Positions 1 to 10,302 of a DNA stretch of 64,000 nt are shown piece after piece. The stretch covers positions 436,974,311 to 437,038,310 of the forward strand of contig NC_133538.1 in assembly GCF_048544455.1 (NCBI RefSeq), in the 5' to 3' direction. Within the stretch, counting starts at the first letter, position 1, and each line of letters starts with the position of its first letter. The translations under genes and the position numbers were made by a program. This DNA comes from Silene latifolia (lineage: Eukaryota > Streptophyta > Magnoliopsida > Caryophyllales > Caryophyllaceae). The notes beneath the pieces are model-generated. The model did not search any database and was not told where the DNA came from. It was given only the letters and a program-made list of their open reading frames with translations.

Positions 1-225
1 GCTGCTTTCCTCAGATTCTGATTCTTATCCATGTGGTGGTTGTCCTCTCCCTGCTCCCATGAAGAAGCATATGCCTCTACCTCTTCCTCTGGCAGGTGGT
101 TGTCTTCTTGGATCATGGTTTGGAAACCTCTTCATCACTACATGGACAACATTGAGTAATGTATCTACATTTTCTGCAAGATTTTCTATTCTGGCTTCAA
201 TACCAGCAAGTCTCTCTTCACTCAT
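1..225 (-). pseudogene. gag N-terminus of a minus-strand LTR retrotransposon
   Basis: The reading frame opens at 225 and encodes a short acidic/leucine heptad segment (MSEERLAGIEARIENL), then an Arg/Gly/Pro-rich stretch, a stop at 25-27, and in the same frame an ESESEESS acidic run to the window edge. This layout (coiled N-terminus, RG-rich linker, acidic stretch) is typical of plant Ty3/gypsy gag starts. It lies about 95 bp downstream, on the minus strand, of a primer-binding site, as gag should. The stop and the window edge mean only the start is visible. The clade is not certain; chromovirus is my guess. Confidence 0.5.
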
Positions 226-319
226 GGTTGTTTTTGTGTTTTTGTTGTAGGTAGGGATAATGAACTCACAGTTTCTCTCAACCCATGACTAACACAAAGG
301 TGGAATTGTGTTAAACCTT

Positions 320-333
320 GCTCTGATTACCAA
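320..333 (-). other. primer-binding site, initiator-Met tRNA type
   Basis: On the minus strand this reads TTGGTAATCAGAGC, one inserted base away from TTGGTATCAGAGC, the usual complement of the 3' end of plant initiator-methionine tRNA. It sits 7 bp inside the LTR edge at 341, which sets both the LTR border and the minus orientation. Confidence 0.7.
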
Positions 334-340
334 TTTACAG

Positions 341-1559
341 TGTCAAACCCCAGGCCTGACACAAAGATTTAAACTTTAAGTGAGACCAACTATTCTGGTA
401 TTTTCAGGATGAAATGGACTTTCAGAATTGGATTAAAAATACCAAATGGGCTGCTAAAATCATGAAATTTGGTGACATGCTAGTTAAATGAATAAACTAA
501 ATCTGACTAAAATTTCAAGAATTTTGAAGGAGTCTAAGTATTCTTGATAAATTAAATAATACTGCCTGACAGAAGGATTCAGACAATTTGACACAGGATT
601 GATGTTTGAGACTGAACAGGACCAAGGGATATAATTATCAACTTAAATCCCACAGAATACTCACAGGGAAGTAAGCTAATAATTTGGACAACTTAAACTG
701 GAAATTATCACAGCCAAGCACAGATAAAAACCAACTCAAGTTAACAGGAAGACCAAACAACCCACGGTCTGAGCACAAGATTGAATGAACCTCACTAACA
801 GACTTTGTTCAACACCTACAGTCTAAGCACAAGATGTTAATAGGCCTGCCTCTTAAATATAGACTAAGCACAAGTTATAGAGATTTAAGTTTGATAGAAA
901 ACTCAGATTTAATATTCATCAAAAGCTGCCTCAATGCAGTTAAGGAGAGGTCCTTATATAGGCTTTCCTCTTGGAAATCTGTTACAAATTTTAACCTATA
1001 AATCTCATCCAAGGGCCAGGATTAGTTCTTAGGACATAAATAAAGTGCTAGAAATATTTTACAATGATGACAAAATGATTTAAAGAAAACTACAATAAAA
1101 CAACAAAAAGTCTGCACTGATAGTGACATGCTGCTTCCTTGGCTGCTGAGTTTATTTGGCTGGGAGTATAAGGACCAATGGGGGCAGTAGAGGCCTTGAC
1201 TTTGGCTCTTAGCTGATATCTGAAATATAAAGAGACAAGCAAAAGTATCCCACCAACAGCTTCTTCTTTGTTTAGCCAGAAATGGCAACCTGCTTTATGC
1301 TTTATGTCCCTTTCAGCAACTTGACTTTCAGTTTGATTTTCTCTTGGATGCAACGTGAATTAAGCCTGGCTCCTTAGGACTTTTCTAAGATTAGTTGATC
1401 AAGGTTTCAGCTGGCCATGGTGGCAGCTGGTGGTTGAGCTTGTACTGGTACTTGAGACGTCCCAAAGCAGGCCTAACATGGGTTGTTAAAAGGGTAGTGT
1501 GATTGGGATTGTTGCCTGTTGCCTGATCAGTGTTGCCCTGGTCCATGGCTCCTACTGCA
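341..1559 (-). mobile_element. 5' LTR of a minus-strand Ty3/gypsy-type element
   Basis: The LTR is bounded on the gag side by the primer-binding site and the terminal TGTCAAACCCC (plus strand). The far border is inferred from where Tat coding sequence resumes at 1560; the last bases, TACTGCA, end in CA. A minus-strand TATA box (CCTATATAAGG) at about 949-960 implies transcription from near 925 towards 341. AGTCTAAGCACAAG-like words recur near 770, 818 and 868. The element interrupts Tat element A in its RNase H region; the rest lies left of the window, so no TSD can be tested. The outer border could be off by tens of bases. Confidence 0.6.
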
Positions 1560-2614
1560 ATCATGAGGAAGCCTGAACTATCTGGAAGAATGACCAAGTG
1601 TTCATTACACCTAAGTAGCTATGATTTATAATTCGAACCTAGGACGACAATAAAGTCCCAGACATTGGCATATTTCGTCTCATATTTCTGTCCTGCTAAC
1701 ATATGGAGGCAGAAAAAGGGATGTTGACATTACTAGGGGACCAGGAAAGTGGGACTTGGACCCTGTACATAGATGGAGCCTCTAGCGCTCGGGGAGCGGG
1801 AGTAGGTCTGGTCCTCCGGTCCCCAAAAGGGGATATGATGGTACAAGCAGTCAGGTGCGAATTCAAAGAAACTAATAATGAAGCTGAGTATGAGGCACTT
1901 ATTTTGGGAAAGCAAATGGCCCAGGGGCTCAAGGTGAGGAACTTGAGAGTGTACAGTGACTCATTGCTTGTAGTGAATCATGTGAACAATGAATACATGG
2001 CGCGTGATTCAAAGATGATAGCCTACTTGAAGGTAGCCACGGAGCAAGAGTTGAAGTTCCGGTTTTTTAAGATTAGTCAGGTGCCAAGGGATCAGAACAT
2101 GGAGGAAGACGCTCTGGCTACATTGGGAGCCACCTTCCAGCCCACGGAACTCTCCAATATACCAATTACTCATGTGTTAACTCCAGCTATACAGAAGGAG
2201 TTAGAACAAAATCAGGAAAGGAAAGCAATGCATGAGCAACATGTAAATAGAGCGAGAATCCTAGTGTCAGATGAAAACCAGCAGATGGGTTCGGATTGGA
2301 GAAAACCTTATATAGAGTGGTTGAAAGATGGGAAACTCCCAGAAGACAAGAAAGAAGCACAAATTTTCAGGATAAAGGCCTCCAGATTCGTGCTAATAGA
2401 TAACGTGCTCTTTCGAAGATCTCTGGCAGGACCCTATCTCAGATGTCTAAATAAAGAGAAAGTTAACACAGTGCTGCAGGATGTACATAGCGGAGAATGT
2501 GGGAATCACGCTGGTGGACGAAGCCTATCTAATAAAATCTTAAGGCAGGGATATTTCTGGCCTACTATAAGGGCATACGCTGTAAACCACGCCAAGCAAT
2601 GTGACTCGTGCTAG
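1560..2614 (+). pseudogene. Tat pol fragment: RNase H and integrase zinc region
   Basis: Translation from 1560 runs IMRKPELSGRM-like into an in-frame stop near 1630. It then gives a clean 303-codon frame from 1703. The archaeal-type RNase H carries its acidic residues in YIDGAS (about codon 22), NNEAEYEAL, YSDSLLVV and the PRDQNMEEDALA end, about codons 20-140. A linker follows, then the integrase H2C2 finger (HSGECGNHAGG ... CDSC). The stop at 2612-2614 (TAG) replaces the CAG seen at this point in element B. Role when active: removing the RNA template and forming the N-terminal part of integrase. The frame is long for a dead element but lacks RT. Confidence 0.85.
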
Positions 2615-3517
2615 AAGACAGCCCCAACAATTCATCAGCCAGCAGAACCAATGTATCCGATCATCTCCCCGTGGCCATTTATGATGTGGGGGATGGACAT
2701 AGTGGGGAAGCTACCCAGGGGTCCAGGTAACAGAGTATATATGCTTGTCATGACTGACTATTTTTCAAAGTGTATTGAAGCTGAAGCAATGACAGAAGTA
2801 AAAGAGGCTCAGGGGATCTCTTTTATAAAGCGAAACATCATCAGCAGGTTTGGGATCCCATCTGAAATCATATGCGACAATGGATCCCAGTTCATACCTG
2901 ATAACACTAAAGGGTTTTGTTCACGTTGGAACATAACACTAAGGAAGTCTGTTCCTTATTACCCACAAACAAACGGCCAAGCAGAATCCAGCAATAAAAT
3001 CATTGTAGAGAACCTCAGGAAGCGGCTGGAGGAGCTAGGGGGTAAGTGGGCAGACGAGTTGCCAATATTACTCTGGTCAGAAAGGACGACACCAAAGGTG
3101 GCAACGGGGCAGACGCCATTCAGCCTGGTATTCGGGGCAGAAGCAGTGATCCTGTCAGAAGTTATGTTATCAACACACAGATATGGCTGCCAAACAGCAG
3201 AGCAGAATTAAATCGAAACGACCAGGAGACTGGACACATTTGACGAGCTAAGAGAAAGTGCTTACATACGCATGGCATCATACAAACAATCTGTAGCCAG
3301 AACGTATAACAAAAATGTCAATGTGAGGACCATTGCGGTAGGGGACCTGGTACTCATAAGGGTATTTGAGAATGCCGGCAAGTTTGCTTACAAATGGGAA
3401 GGACCGTATGAGGTCACAAGCATTGTTAAAAATGGGGCATACCGGTTGATGACCATGTAGGGTCAGATCCTGCACAAACCCTAGAACATTCGCTATCTGA
3501 AACAGTACTTTGTCTGA
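2615..3517 (+). pseudogene. Tat integrase core and C-terminus
   Basis: The DDE core is readable: GMDIVGKLPRG with the first Asp, ICDNGSQF with the second, and GQAESSNKII with the Glu. The GPY-like C-terminal motif (KFAYKWEGPYEV) follows. Stops at 3209-3211, 3458-3460 and 3482-3484 and a terminal TGA at 3515-3517 break the frame. Element B has the same protein at 11434-12276. No catalytic residue is lost here, so the stops alone inactivate it. Confidence 0.85.
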
Positions 3518-3566
3518 CAAAGTGCTGAAACATTAATGTACAGAGGACCTTTCAACAGTCCATGAA

Positions 3567-3627
3567 GCAAAAAAAAAAAAAAAATTCAAAAAAATTCAAA
3601 AAAAATCCAAAAAAAAGGGGGATGGGG
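3567..3627 (+). other. A-rich then G-rich purine tract after integrase
   Basis: About 60 bp of A-runs broken by TTC and TCC end in AAAAAAAAGGGGGATGGGGG. It resembles a polypurine tract, but the 3' LTR is 3 kb further on and has its own tract at 6653-6669. It may be an internal (central-type) plus-strand priming tract or only a decayed low-complexity run. Confidence 0.45.
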
Positions 3628-4629
3628 GTAATATATGCTTTAGGTTATGGTTTGTTTTTTACTTTAAGTAATTTTTAATTTTTTCGTTTTTTATAGCAAA
3701 TTGAGTCATTTTTTAACCAAGTACTCCAAGTTGTGGCTTCCTGGATCCAGCTGTTGCCTTGGAACACCATGAGATAGCACCAGGTAATTTGTACTACTTT
3801 GGAATTTTACGCTTATAGGAAGAAAGACTTTGAGTACTAATGTTGGTTACTTGTCAGGCAGGGTAAAGGTTAAGGGTCTAGCCCCTGCCATGTGGGCTAC
3901 GAGACGTTGCTAAGTCAGCCACATGGAGGGCGTACGATATAGGAGGTAGCACGGCACGACGATACTAAGACCACCTGTACCTCACCGTTAATCACAGACA
4001 AAACCGTAGCTACGATGTGGGTACTAAAATCCCAGGGCCATATACATAGGTGCATCTACGAAACTACAAACGCTGGAACCACAAGGAACGCAACATTCCT
4101 TGTTAACCAGAAAAGGACATTGAGAGGTACGCTTTAACTAGATATCCTATTGATAAAATATTTTACGTCATGGGTAAAATATTTTATCAAGCATCTGCCA
4201 CCAAGAGCAGAGGTTGTGTTCCTGGAACCAGGTCAGCCTCCTGGACAATCAAAAGTGGGAACTAAGCTCCAGGCGCAGAAAGCACATCATGAGACATAGC
4301 AAAAGGGACCTATGAACTAGGCCTAAGGCAATTCAAAATAAAGACACCTGCTACCCATAGCAGGCGCCACAATATTTTCAAGCCTGCACACCAGCAGGCG
4401 CAAGCAAAAAAAAAAAACAAAAAAAAAGGGATTCAAAAGTATAATTACAAAACTTGCACCAGACCGGCCCAAGTCCCCAGAAAATGTGATTAAAAATTTT
4501 AAGAGAGGTCAATCCTCTCAACAGCATCACCCTGACCTTTGCCCTGCTCCCCATGCTCTGTCTGCTCCTTTGACGCAGGTACTTGATAAGCTCCATGAGT
4601 CAAAGCAGCATCGCTACCAGCCATCTTTG
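3628..4629. other. Tat A 3' non-coding region
   Basis: About 1 kb between the integrase end and the tail of the antisense gene. No coding frame is supported. It contains the perfect inverted repeat listed at 4150-4190 and an A-run at 4407-4428. Sense (gag-pol) and antisense (extra gene) transcripts would converge here. Confidence 0.6.
4150..4190. repeat. perfect 17-bp inverted repeat (hairpin)
   Basis: The arm TTGATAAAATATTTTAC at 4150-4166 is exactly repeated in inverted orientation at 4174-4190 with a 7-bp spacer. It lies between the convergent ends of pol and the antisense gene. It may shape RNA 3' ends; that role is inference. Confidence 0.85.
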
Positions 4630-6361
4630 TCAGGATCTCCTCACAACATTTGCCACAGAGATAGTTCCACAGATATCCATGGCAAGAAATTCAGGCTCAG
4701 GATTGGCCACCTTAGCATCAGCAGGGAACAAAGGACTCAAATCCATGCCATTAGGGAAAGCACGGGCAAATTCCGCCTGCTCCTCCTCCAGGTTCCAGGA
4801 AGTGTGCCTCCCCTCAGTGTAAGCCCGGATGCAGTCAATCCTCCCCTCGAAGGCGGTATAGCCTCCCACGTTCCTGGCCAGTTTAGCCATCTCTTCAGCA
4901 CGAGCCTTAGCCTTGGTCAGCCCAGTGGTCAAAACACGGTTAGCCTTCTGCGTCCTAGCAAGCTGGTGCTTGGCTACCTCCTTCTCCCTCTTGGCTGCAC
5001 AGAGCTGCTCCCTCAGTTTAGTGCAGGTGGCCGTGAGCTCCTTGTTCTTCCCCACAGATGCTAGGCATTCAGTCTTAACTCTTTTCAGTATCTTGCGGAG
5101 GTAGAGGGACGATAGTAGAGCCTGGGCACGTAAGGAGGCTATTAGTCAGAATAAGAGTTGAAATAATAGAAGCAAGAGATATGAACATCAGGAAGCAGAC
5201 TTACAAGGAAGCATTGTTTAGCAGCCAGGTCAGTCATCTCCTGGGCATAAGACTCATCAAACATCTGGGTGCAGGTTCGTGTCAAGAGCCGCTCTAATGA
5301 GGGCCAGTAGTTGACACGCTCTGCATCCCCAAAGCCAGAAGAAAGACGGATCAGTTGGTCATCAGCACGAGTTGGAGAACCTGGGGCACGGGATATGGGA
5401 GTGACCTCAATAGGCTCAAGAGTGGGTCAAGCAGCAGACCTCCTTTTCGAGGAAGCAGGTGAGGGGGTGGACTCAGTTATCCTCTTCCTGGCCTGCCACA
5501 TCAGGATCTCAGAGGCAGTTGGGCGGGTGCTTCCTGCAAAGATGCCAGAGGACAGATATGAGTATTCAGGGTAGATAGCTGCGAAACAAGCAAGAAGAAC
5601 AGCGCATAGAATGTCCTTTGCTCTTCAGGGATGGAGAAAAACTTGGCAACAGAGGTATCTTCGTCCTCAGATTTTTCAGGGTTCTTGAGTTCTGTGATAA
5701 ATCACGAGGTAAAAAAGGTGATTAGCAGAAGAGATAAGGTAAAAAGACATGCAAGCATACTTACTTCTAGCCAGGATCCAGTGCTCGAAGAGGTAGTTTG
5801 CACACAGAGGAATAGAGTCAAGCTTGATGTAGAAGAAGCCCTCATACTAGCCTTCGTCTTTGCCATTGGCCGCGGGCTGAAGGAAATTTTCAGTCTTCTC
5901 CACGACCCTGAAAGTGTATTGGCCATTTCCAAGTGACCGGCATTTAAATCTATGGGCTAGATCTGATATGCCGATGTCATCATCTAGGATGTTGTTAAGA
6001 GCGATGGTGGATAGAAGAATTTTCATGCGTAAGGAGCAATTTGAGCCATGGGAAGAGAGTTCAAACGAATAAACTCTTGGATCAAGGAAGGAAAGGGAAA
6101 TTAAAGACCAAGGGTGAAGGTGTACATATACAAGCAGATCCACCCCTCACGGGAGGCGTTAGCTTTCTGACCAGGACAAGGGATGTGAATCTCCACATCA
6201 TCGCCCAGACCTAAGAGAGCTTTGATTCGTGGGATGTCGCCCTGAGTCAGAGTGGAGTCACAGAAGTGTGGTTTTTTGAGGATATCCCGGGAAGGAAAGA
6301 CATCGTCTTCGACGAGGTTAATGGTGGTGGACGAGGAAGCGGCAAAACGAGTTTTTGCCAT
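4630..6361 (-). pseudogene. antisense extra gene of Tat element A (4 exons, coiled coil)
   Basis: The gene runs opposite to pol, from an ATG at 6361 to a stop at 4630. Predicted introns with consensus ends: 5692-5764 (GTAAGTAT...ACAG) and 5122-5204 (GTAAGTCT...CCAG), plus a probable one ending at 5534. Exon 1 encodes a globular domain (CDSTLTQGDIPRIKALLGLG, then SDLAHRFKCRSLGNGQYTF). The exon before the last has GFGDAERVNYWPSLERLL. The last exon, 5121-4630, is a long Lys/Glu/Ala coiled coil (AKREKEVAKHQLARTQ). The same exons, motifs and intron sites occur in element B. The globular part resembles the 'putative gypsy-type transposon' family (PF04195 type); that match is from memory and unsearched. 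Frameshifts and stops inside exon 1 make this copy defective. Function unknown. Confidence 0.75.
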
Positions 6362-6652
6362 AGTGAATTGAAGAAAAGAGAGAAGTGAATGTACCTGAGA
6401 GACGAAGAGAGAAGGCGGCGTTGGCAGGCGAGGAGAAGACGAGGGGCGTTTTTGGAGAATCGAGGTTTTGAGGGTTTTGAGGAGTTGAAATGATTAAAGA
6501 GAGAGAGTGAGGAGGCGACTGATGAGATTAAATAGGGAAAGTGGTTGATAGGTTTAAAATGTGGAAATCAAAGGGTTGGAAAAGAGTATGCGGGAAGTCA
6601 CTCAACGGTACATTGCAATTTCCCGCTCAACTATCAAGAGGATGTTTTCACG
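6362..6652 (-). promoter_or_regulatory. promoter and leader of the antisense gene (A)
   Basis: Read on the minus strand, the 290 bp before the ATG at 6361 hold a TATTTAAT box near 6528-6535. A strongly CT-rich leader follows (typical plant pyrimidine patch), then a CTCTCAG/GTACATTC junction 30 bp before the ATG that looks like a splice donor. Element B has the same order at 8030-8284. This suggests the antisense gene has its own start of transcription, separate from the LTR. Confidence 0.5.
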
Positions 6653-6669
6653 GAAAATTGGGGGCAAAA
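6653..6669 (+). other. polypurine tract of Tat A
   Basis: The tract AAAATTGGGGGCAAAA lies immediately before the LTR start TGTTAGGCCC. It would prime plus-strand DNA synthesis and fixes the element orientation as plus. Confidence 0.8.
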
Positions 6670-7142
6670 TGTTAGGCCCAAATTCTAGATATGGGCTGAG
6701 CCAGGTAAGCAGGCCAGGAGGCAGAGTAATCAGGAGGCAGAGGCAGAGCAACGTACATGGAAGATATGGACCAGGATTTGGATACTCGCATATTCATGGT
6801 TAAAATAAGGAAATCCTACCTAGTACCATATTTTGAATAAGGAAAGTCCAATCTTGTATCAAGTAGGGAATACTTGGCGAGAAAGCAAAGAACTCTAGGA
6901 GGAAGAGCATCACTATATAAGGGGCATAAATGCAAGACCTAAAGATCATCTACAAAGTACGCACGAGAACCCTAGCCTCCGAGATATAGCAACATTGTCT
7001 CACGTTGTACTTTCCACCGAATTATAGTGAAATTATTGGTGGAATTCCGTCTGCCCCCGCGGTTGTTTCCCACATCAGGTTTTCCGCGTAACCAAAATTG
7101 CTTGTATCCTTTATTTACGTTTACGTTTAATTCATCATAACA
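6670..7142 (+). mobile_element. 3' LTR of Tat A (473 bp)
   Basis: Starts TGTTA and ends TAACA, so the ends are inverted copies. A TATA box (TATATAAG) lies at about 6914-6921. The partner 5' LTR is outside or lost. The bases after the LTR, CAAAA, would be the TSD. Confidence 0.75.
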
Positions 7143-7233
7143 CAAAAAACACAATTATCAACGAGTCGTAATATTGATTAGGCACTAAGACCACTTTAAC
7201 TCTAAATTGGTAGAAATTTACCAAAATAGAACT
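7143..7233. other. 91-bp spacer between the two Tat elements
   Basis: Unique sequence left between the two insertions. It ends in GAACT, and the flank on the far side of element B starts AAACT, so before element B inserted this spacer was joined directly to the mitochondrial segment at 18101. It may therefore be mitochondrial-derived too; I cannot identify it. Confidence 0.5.
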
Positions 7234-7931
7234 TGTTTAGGTATTTTTTATCGAGTTGATTGATTCGGGTCAATCCGGTCTAACTCTCTGGATATTTGAT
7301 TAATCGTTTGTATGTTGATGCGTGAATAAAGAAATTAAGTGCGAAATATAAATTAACAGGCGAGATTTGGTGACGCGGAAAACCCAATGTGGGAACAACC
7401 GCGGGAGGGACGGTACCTTTCCAAATATTGCACTATATTTGAATCGGAGGATGATTACAATAGTAACGTAGTGCTAATCTTGCTGGCACGAGGTATCAGG
7501 CCTGCAAGATCTTAGGCCGATGTATATGTGAGTATGAGAATATGCTGCGGTCTTGACGTCAATGTGTGAATATGTGGATGTGTTGAATGTCCTTCTTGAT
7601 TTGCTTCCTTGGCTATTTATAGGGTGAGAACCCTAGATATGTCCTACCTTGATTATGGAAAGGGAATATAATTTTCATAAGAACTCTTTCCATATCTGGC
7701 CGTCTTCCCCAATTCTCCCTGATCTCCCTGACTTCTCCCTAACTTTCTCCCTGACTCTTCTTTCCTTAATCTGGATGTCTCCTCTGATGGGCCCCTGGTC
7801 TTCTTTCCACATACGCCAGCCCGTTCCCCCCTTCTCTAATTACCGGCTTCCTTCCTCCTTATCACTCCTCCCATAGTCTTTTATTTTATCAGGTGGGCCT
7901 TCCCTTTATTGCGCTATTTTTAGCCCAAACA
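7234..7931 (-). mobile_element. 3' LTR of Tat B
   Basis: Begins TGTTTAGG and ends CCCAAACA (inverted ends). A minus-strand TATA box (CTATAAATAGCC) lies at 7611-7623. By eye it differs from the other LTR at scattered positions, including CCGGTC/GCGGTC and TAACTCTCT/TTACTCGTT near the left end. Confidence 0.92.
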
Positions 7932-7946
7932 GTTTGCCCCAAATTT
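7932..7946 (-). other. polypurine tract of Tat B
   Basis: On the minus strand AAATTTGGGGCAAAC directly precedes the LTR start TGTTTGGG. This confirms that the left LTR is the 3' LTR. Confidence 0.8.
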
Positions 7947-8029
7947 CTTGTGAAGTACGCTACGAGGTGTCGAGCAAGGAATTTACATAATCGAATGTTA
8001 AAACCCCTAAGCCGTCATTTGCACTTCTT

Positions 8030-8284
8030 TTCATGCAGCTCCATCATTTCAGCCGCCCATTTCCTCTTTACTCGCACCCTACTCCCTCTCTCTTCGTTTA
8101 TAATCTCAACCTCCACCTTCCACTTCCATTAATCTCAAATTATTTCAAAAACTCTCCCTCTCTCTAAACCCTCAACCTTCCTCTTCTCTTACCTCGCCAG
8201 CTTCACTGTTCCGCTCTTCGTTGTCACTTCCAGCAGGTATTCTTCCACTTTTCTCCTTTAATTTCCATTTTCTCTTTCTTCACC
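8030..8284 (+). promoter_or_regulatory. promoter and leader of the antisense gene (B)
   Basis: A TTTATAAT box near 8098 is followed by about 170 bp of CT-rich sequence (CTCCCTCTCTCTAAACCCTC). A CAG/GTATTCTTCC donor-like site lies near 8235 and the start context is CACCATGGG. The order matches the leader of the element A copy, which argues for a conserved promoter and leader rather than chance. Confidence 0.5.
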
Positions 8285-10302
8285 ATGGGTAAAACCCGAC
8301 AATCTTCATCAACCATCGCACCCGCTGACCGTAATCCTGACCCAACCTTTCCTTCTTGGGGACTCTTTACTTATCCCCACGACTGTGACTCTACTTTGAC
8401 TGCTGCTGACATTCCTACGATCAAGGGCATGCTTGGTCTCGGTGAAGGGGTGGATATTGCCATCCCTGGACCAGGACAGAAAGCTGATGCCCTTCGTCCA
8501 GGATGGTTCTGCTTTTATCTGTACCCATTTAAATACGGCCTCCGTTTTCCTTTTCCCAAACTCATTCAAGATTTTATCTTTAGCAATAATTTCACCATGG
8601 CACAAATTTCTGCTGCCGTCTGGAGGGTTCTTCTTTACTCTCTGGCCGCTGGTCAAAACACAGGTAATTCTATCACCCTGGGCGATCTAGCCCATATGTA
8701 CAATATCAGGTCCCTAGGTAGGGGCCAATTCTCATTCCGAGGCCGTGGAGAGGCTCCCTTCAGGCATATATCCAAATCCCGTGATGAGAAATAGTTTAAG
8801 GACTTATTCTTCGTGAGGAAGGACTCCATCCAGCCGCCTGCTGATTACATCTTCGAGAAATGGGTCATAACTTCGAGTAAGTAGTCTCCCTGTCACCTGG
8901 TTTATTTATCTCGCTGCTTACTAGCATACTTCATCGTCTTCATGCAGGCCCCTATGACCTGACTCTCATTGGTGCCAATATCCCTGCCTACAGCAAATTG
9001 TTCAGTATCCCTGAATCTGAGAGAAAGTTCCCAGACCTGCTTCCTGGTTTTTCACGTGCTTCCTCTTCCAACCCTCTTCAATCAGCTCACAGCATGTCTT
9101 CTGGTGAGCTGACCACAATAGTTTCAGTTCACAACTTTTACTAATGCTTTAGTTGTCCTGACGCCTGAGACTACATCTGCCTGCAGGCTCAAAAGTTGAT
9201 CCTTTATAAATCATCCTCCAAAGCGCAAAAAGGAAGAGACCTTCTGCCAGGCCTGACGTGGCATCCGCCTCCAAGAGGAGTGCTCCCACTGCTTCCTTCT
9301 AGACTCCTCCTACCCATTCCAATTCTGCTGTACCTGAGCCCTTAGAGGTTGAGCCATTGTCTCGCAATCCGCCTACTCCTCCTGTCAGTCCTCGTGCTTC
9401 ATCTAGCGGATGTATTACTACTCATTTCCCATAAGGTTTTGGAAATATGGACAAGGTACCATACTGGCCGGAGATCGACCAGCTGCTCTTCCCTCCTCTA
9501 AAGGAGACATTCTCAGAGTTCTCCCCAGAGGAGATGGTTGAGAATGACGTGCACAATGCCTTCATGGTGAATGCTCTTCATCTTCTACCTGTTTGTTTGC
9601 TTTTATTCAGATTCTACCTTTCGCCTTTCCTTGCTGACTTCTGACTTTCTTTCCCCAGACCCTCTAGTCTGCACTCTATAATAGAAAGATGATCAACATA
9701 GTGCAGACCACCAGTCGTTCCACCAACGCCAAAAATCAGGAGCTGAAGGGGACAATTATAGACTTGGCGCAGCAGCGGTCTGATCTGAAGGAACGCGTGG
9801 TGGAGTTGAAGGCTGATCTTGCTGTCACCAAGAAAAAGCTGAAGGAAGGGACTGATCAGCTGGCCCGTACTCAAGAGGTGTGCAGCACTTTCTCTGACTC
9901 TCTCAAGCGCTCTGACGAGAAGATTAGTGAGCTGATCACCCTGGCCACCAATGATGTTGCCTATGCTACCTAGCGGGGAAAAATCAGCGGGATGCGTGAT
10001 GCTCTTGAGGAGGCTACCACCCAGCAGGCTATAGAGGAGGAGGAGAAACAGCTGGAGATACTCTATCCCACCCAACCTGATCTGAGTGCGCTGATGCCTG
10101 AAGTTGGGGAGGTGAATTCTCCCGCACCGGGCCGAGCAAGCCTGCTGGGGGTGATCTTTGGAATGTCCCGGGATCTTTGCTGACGGGAGCTCGGGAAGCT
10201 ATGGTAGCTGAGGATGTGCAAGCTAGTGCGGTACCTGAAACAGGATGTCAGCATGCAGAGGAGGTGCCAGAGGTGGAGGTCATTAATGTGATCGATAATT
10301 AA
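8285..10302 (+). pseudogene. antisense extra gene of Tat element B (4 exons, coiled coil)
   Basis: Transcribed opposite to gag-pol. Exon 1 (8285-8876) encodes MGKTRQSSST..., the CDSTLTAADIPTIKGMLGLG motif, GWFCFYLYPFKYGLRFPFP, and SLGRGQFSF. Predicted introns: 8877-8947 (GTAAGTAG...GCAG), 9104-9186 (GTGAGCTG...GCAG) and 9567-9658 (GTGAATGC...CCAG). Exon 3 has GFGNMDKVPYWPEIDQLL. Exon 4 is an Lys/Glu-rich coiled coil (about 9659-9960) ending in an acidic tail (EEVPEVEVINVIDN). Stops at 8792-8794, 9665-9667 and about 9971 break this copy, and a frame change is needed near 10180. Extra ORFs between integrase and the 3' LTR, sometimes antisense, are known in Tat-lineage elements; their role is unknown. 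Confidence 0.8.

Larger units (their letters stand above)
1560..7142 (+). mobile_element. Tat-lineage Ty3/gypsy element A, 5'-truncated
   Basis: In order the element holds the end of a first RNase H region, an archaeal-type RNase H, integrase, an A-rich/G-rich tract, a long 3' region with an antisense gene, a polypurine tract and a 3' LTR. The gene order and protein motifs match element B at 7234-18095 in the opposite orientation, so both belong to one lineage, but their LTRs differ in sequence and length (473 against 698 bp). The 5' half (LTR, gag, PR, RT) is cut off at 1560 by the element occupying 1-1559 and may continue beyond it. Confidence 0.85.

Noticed and set aside
4486-5064. 192-codon plus-strand ORF in Tat A
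   Set aside because: Opposite-strand shadow of the coiled-coil exon, which has a homologue in Tat B.
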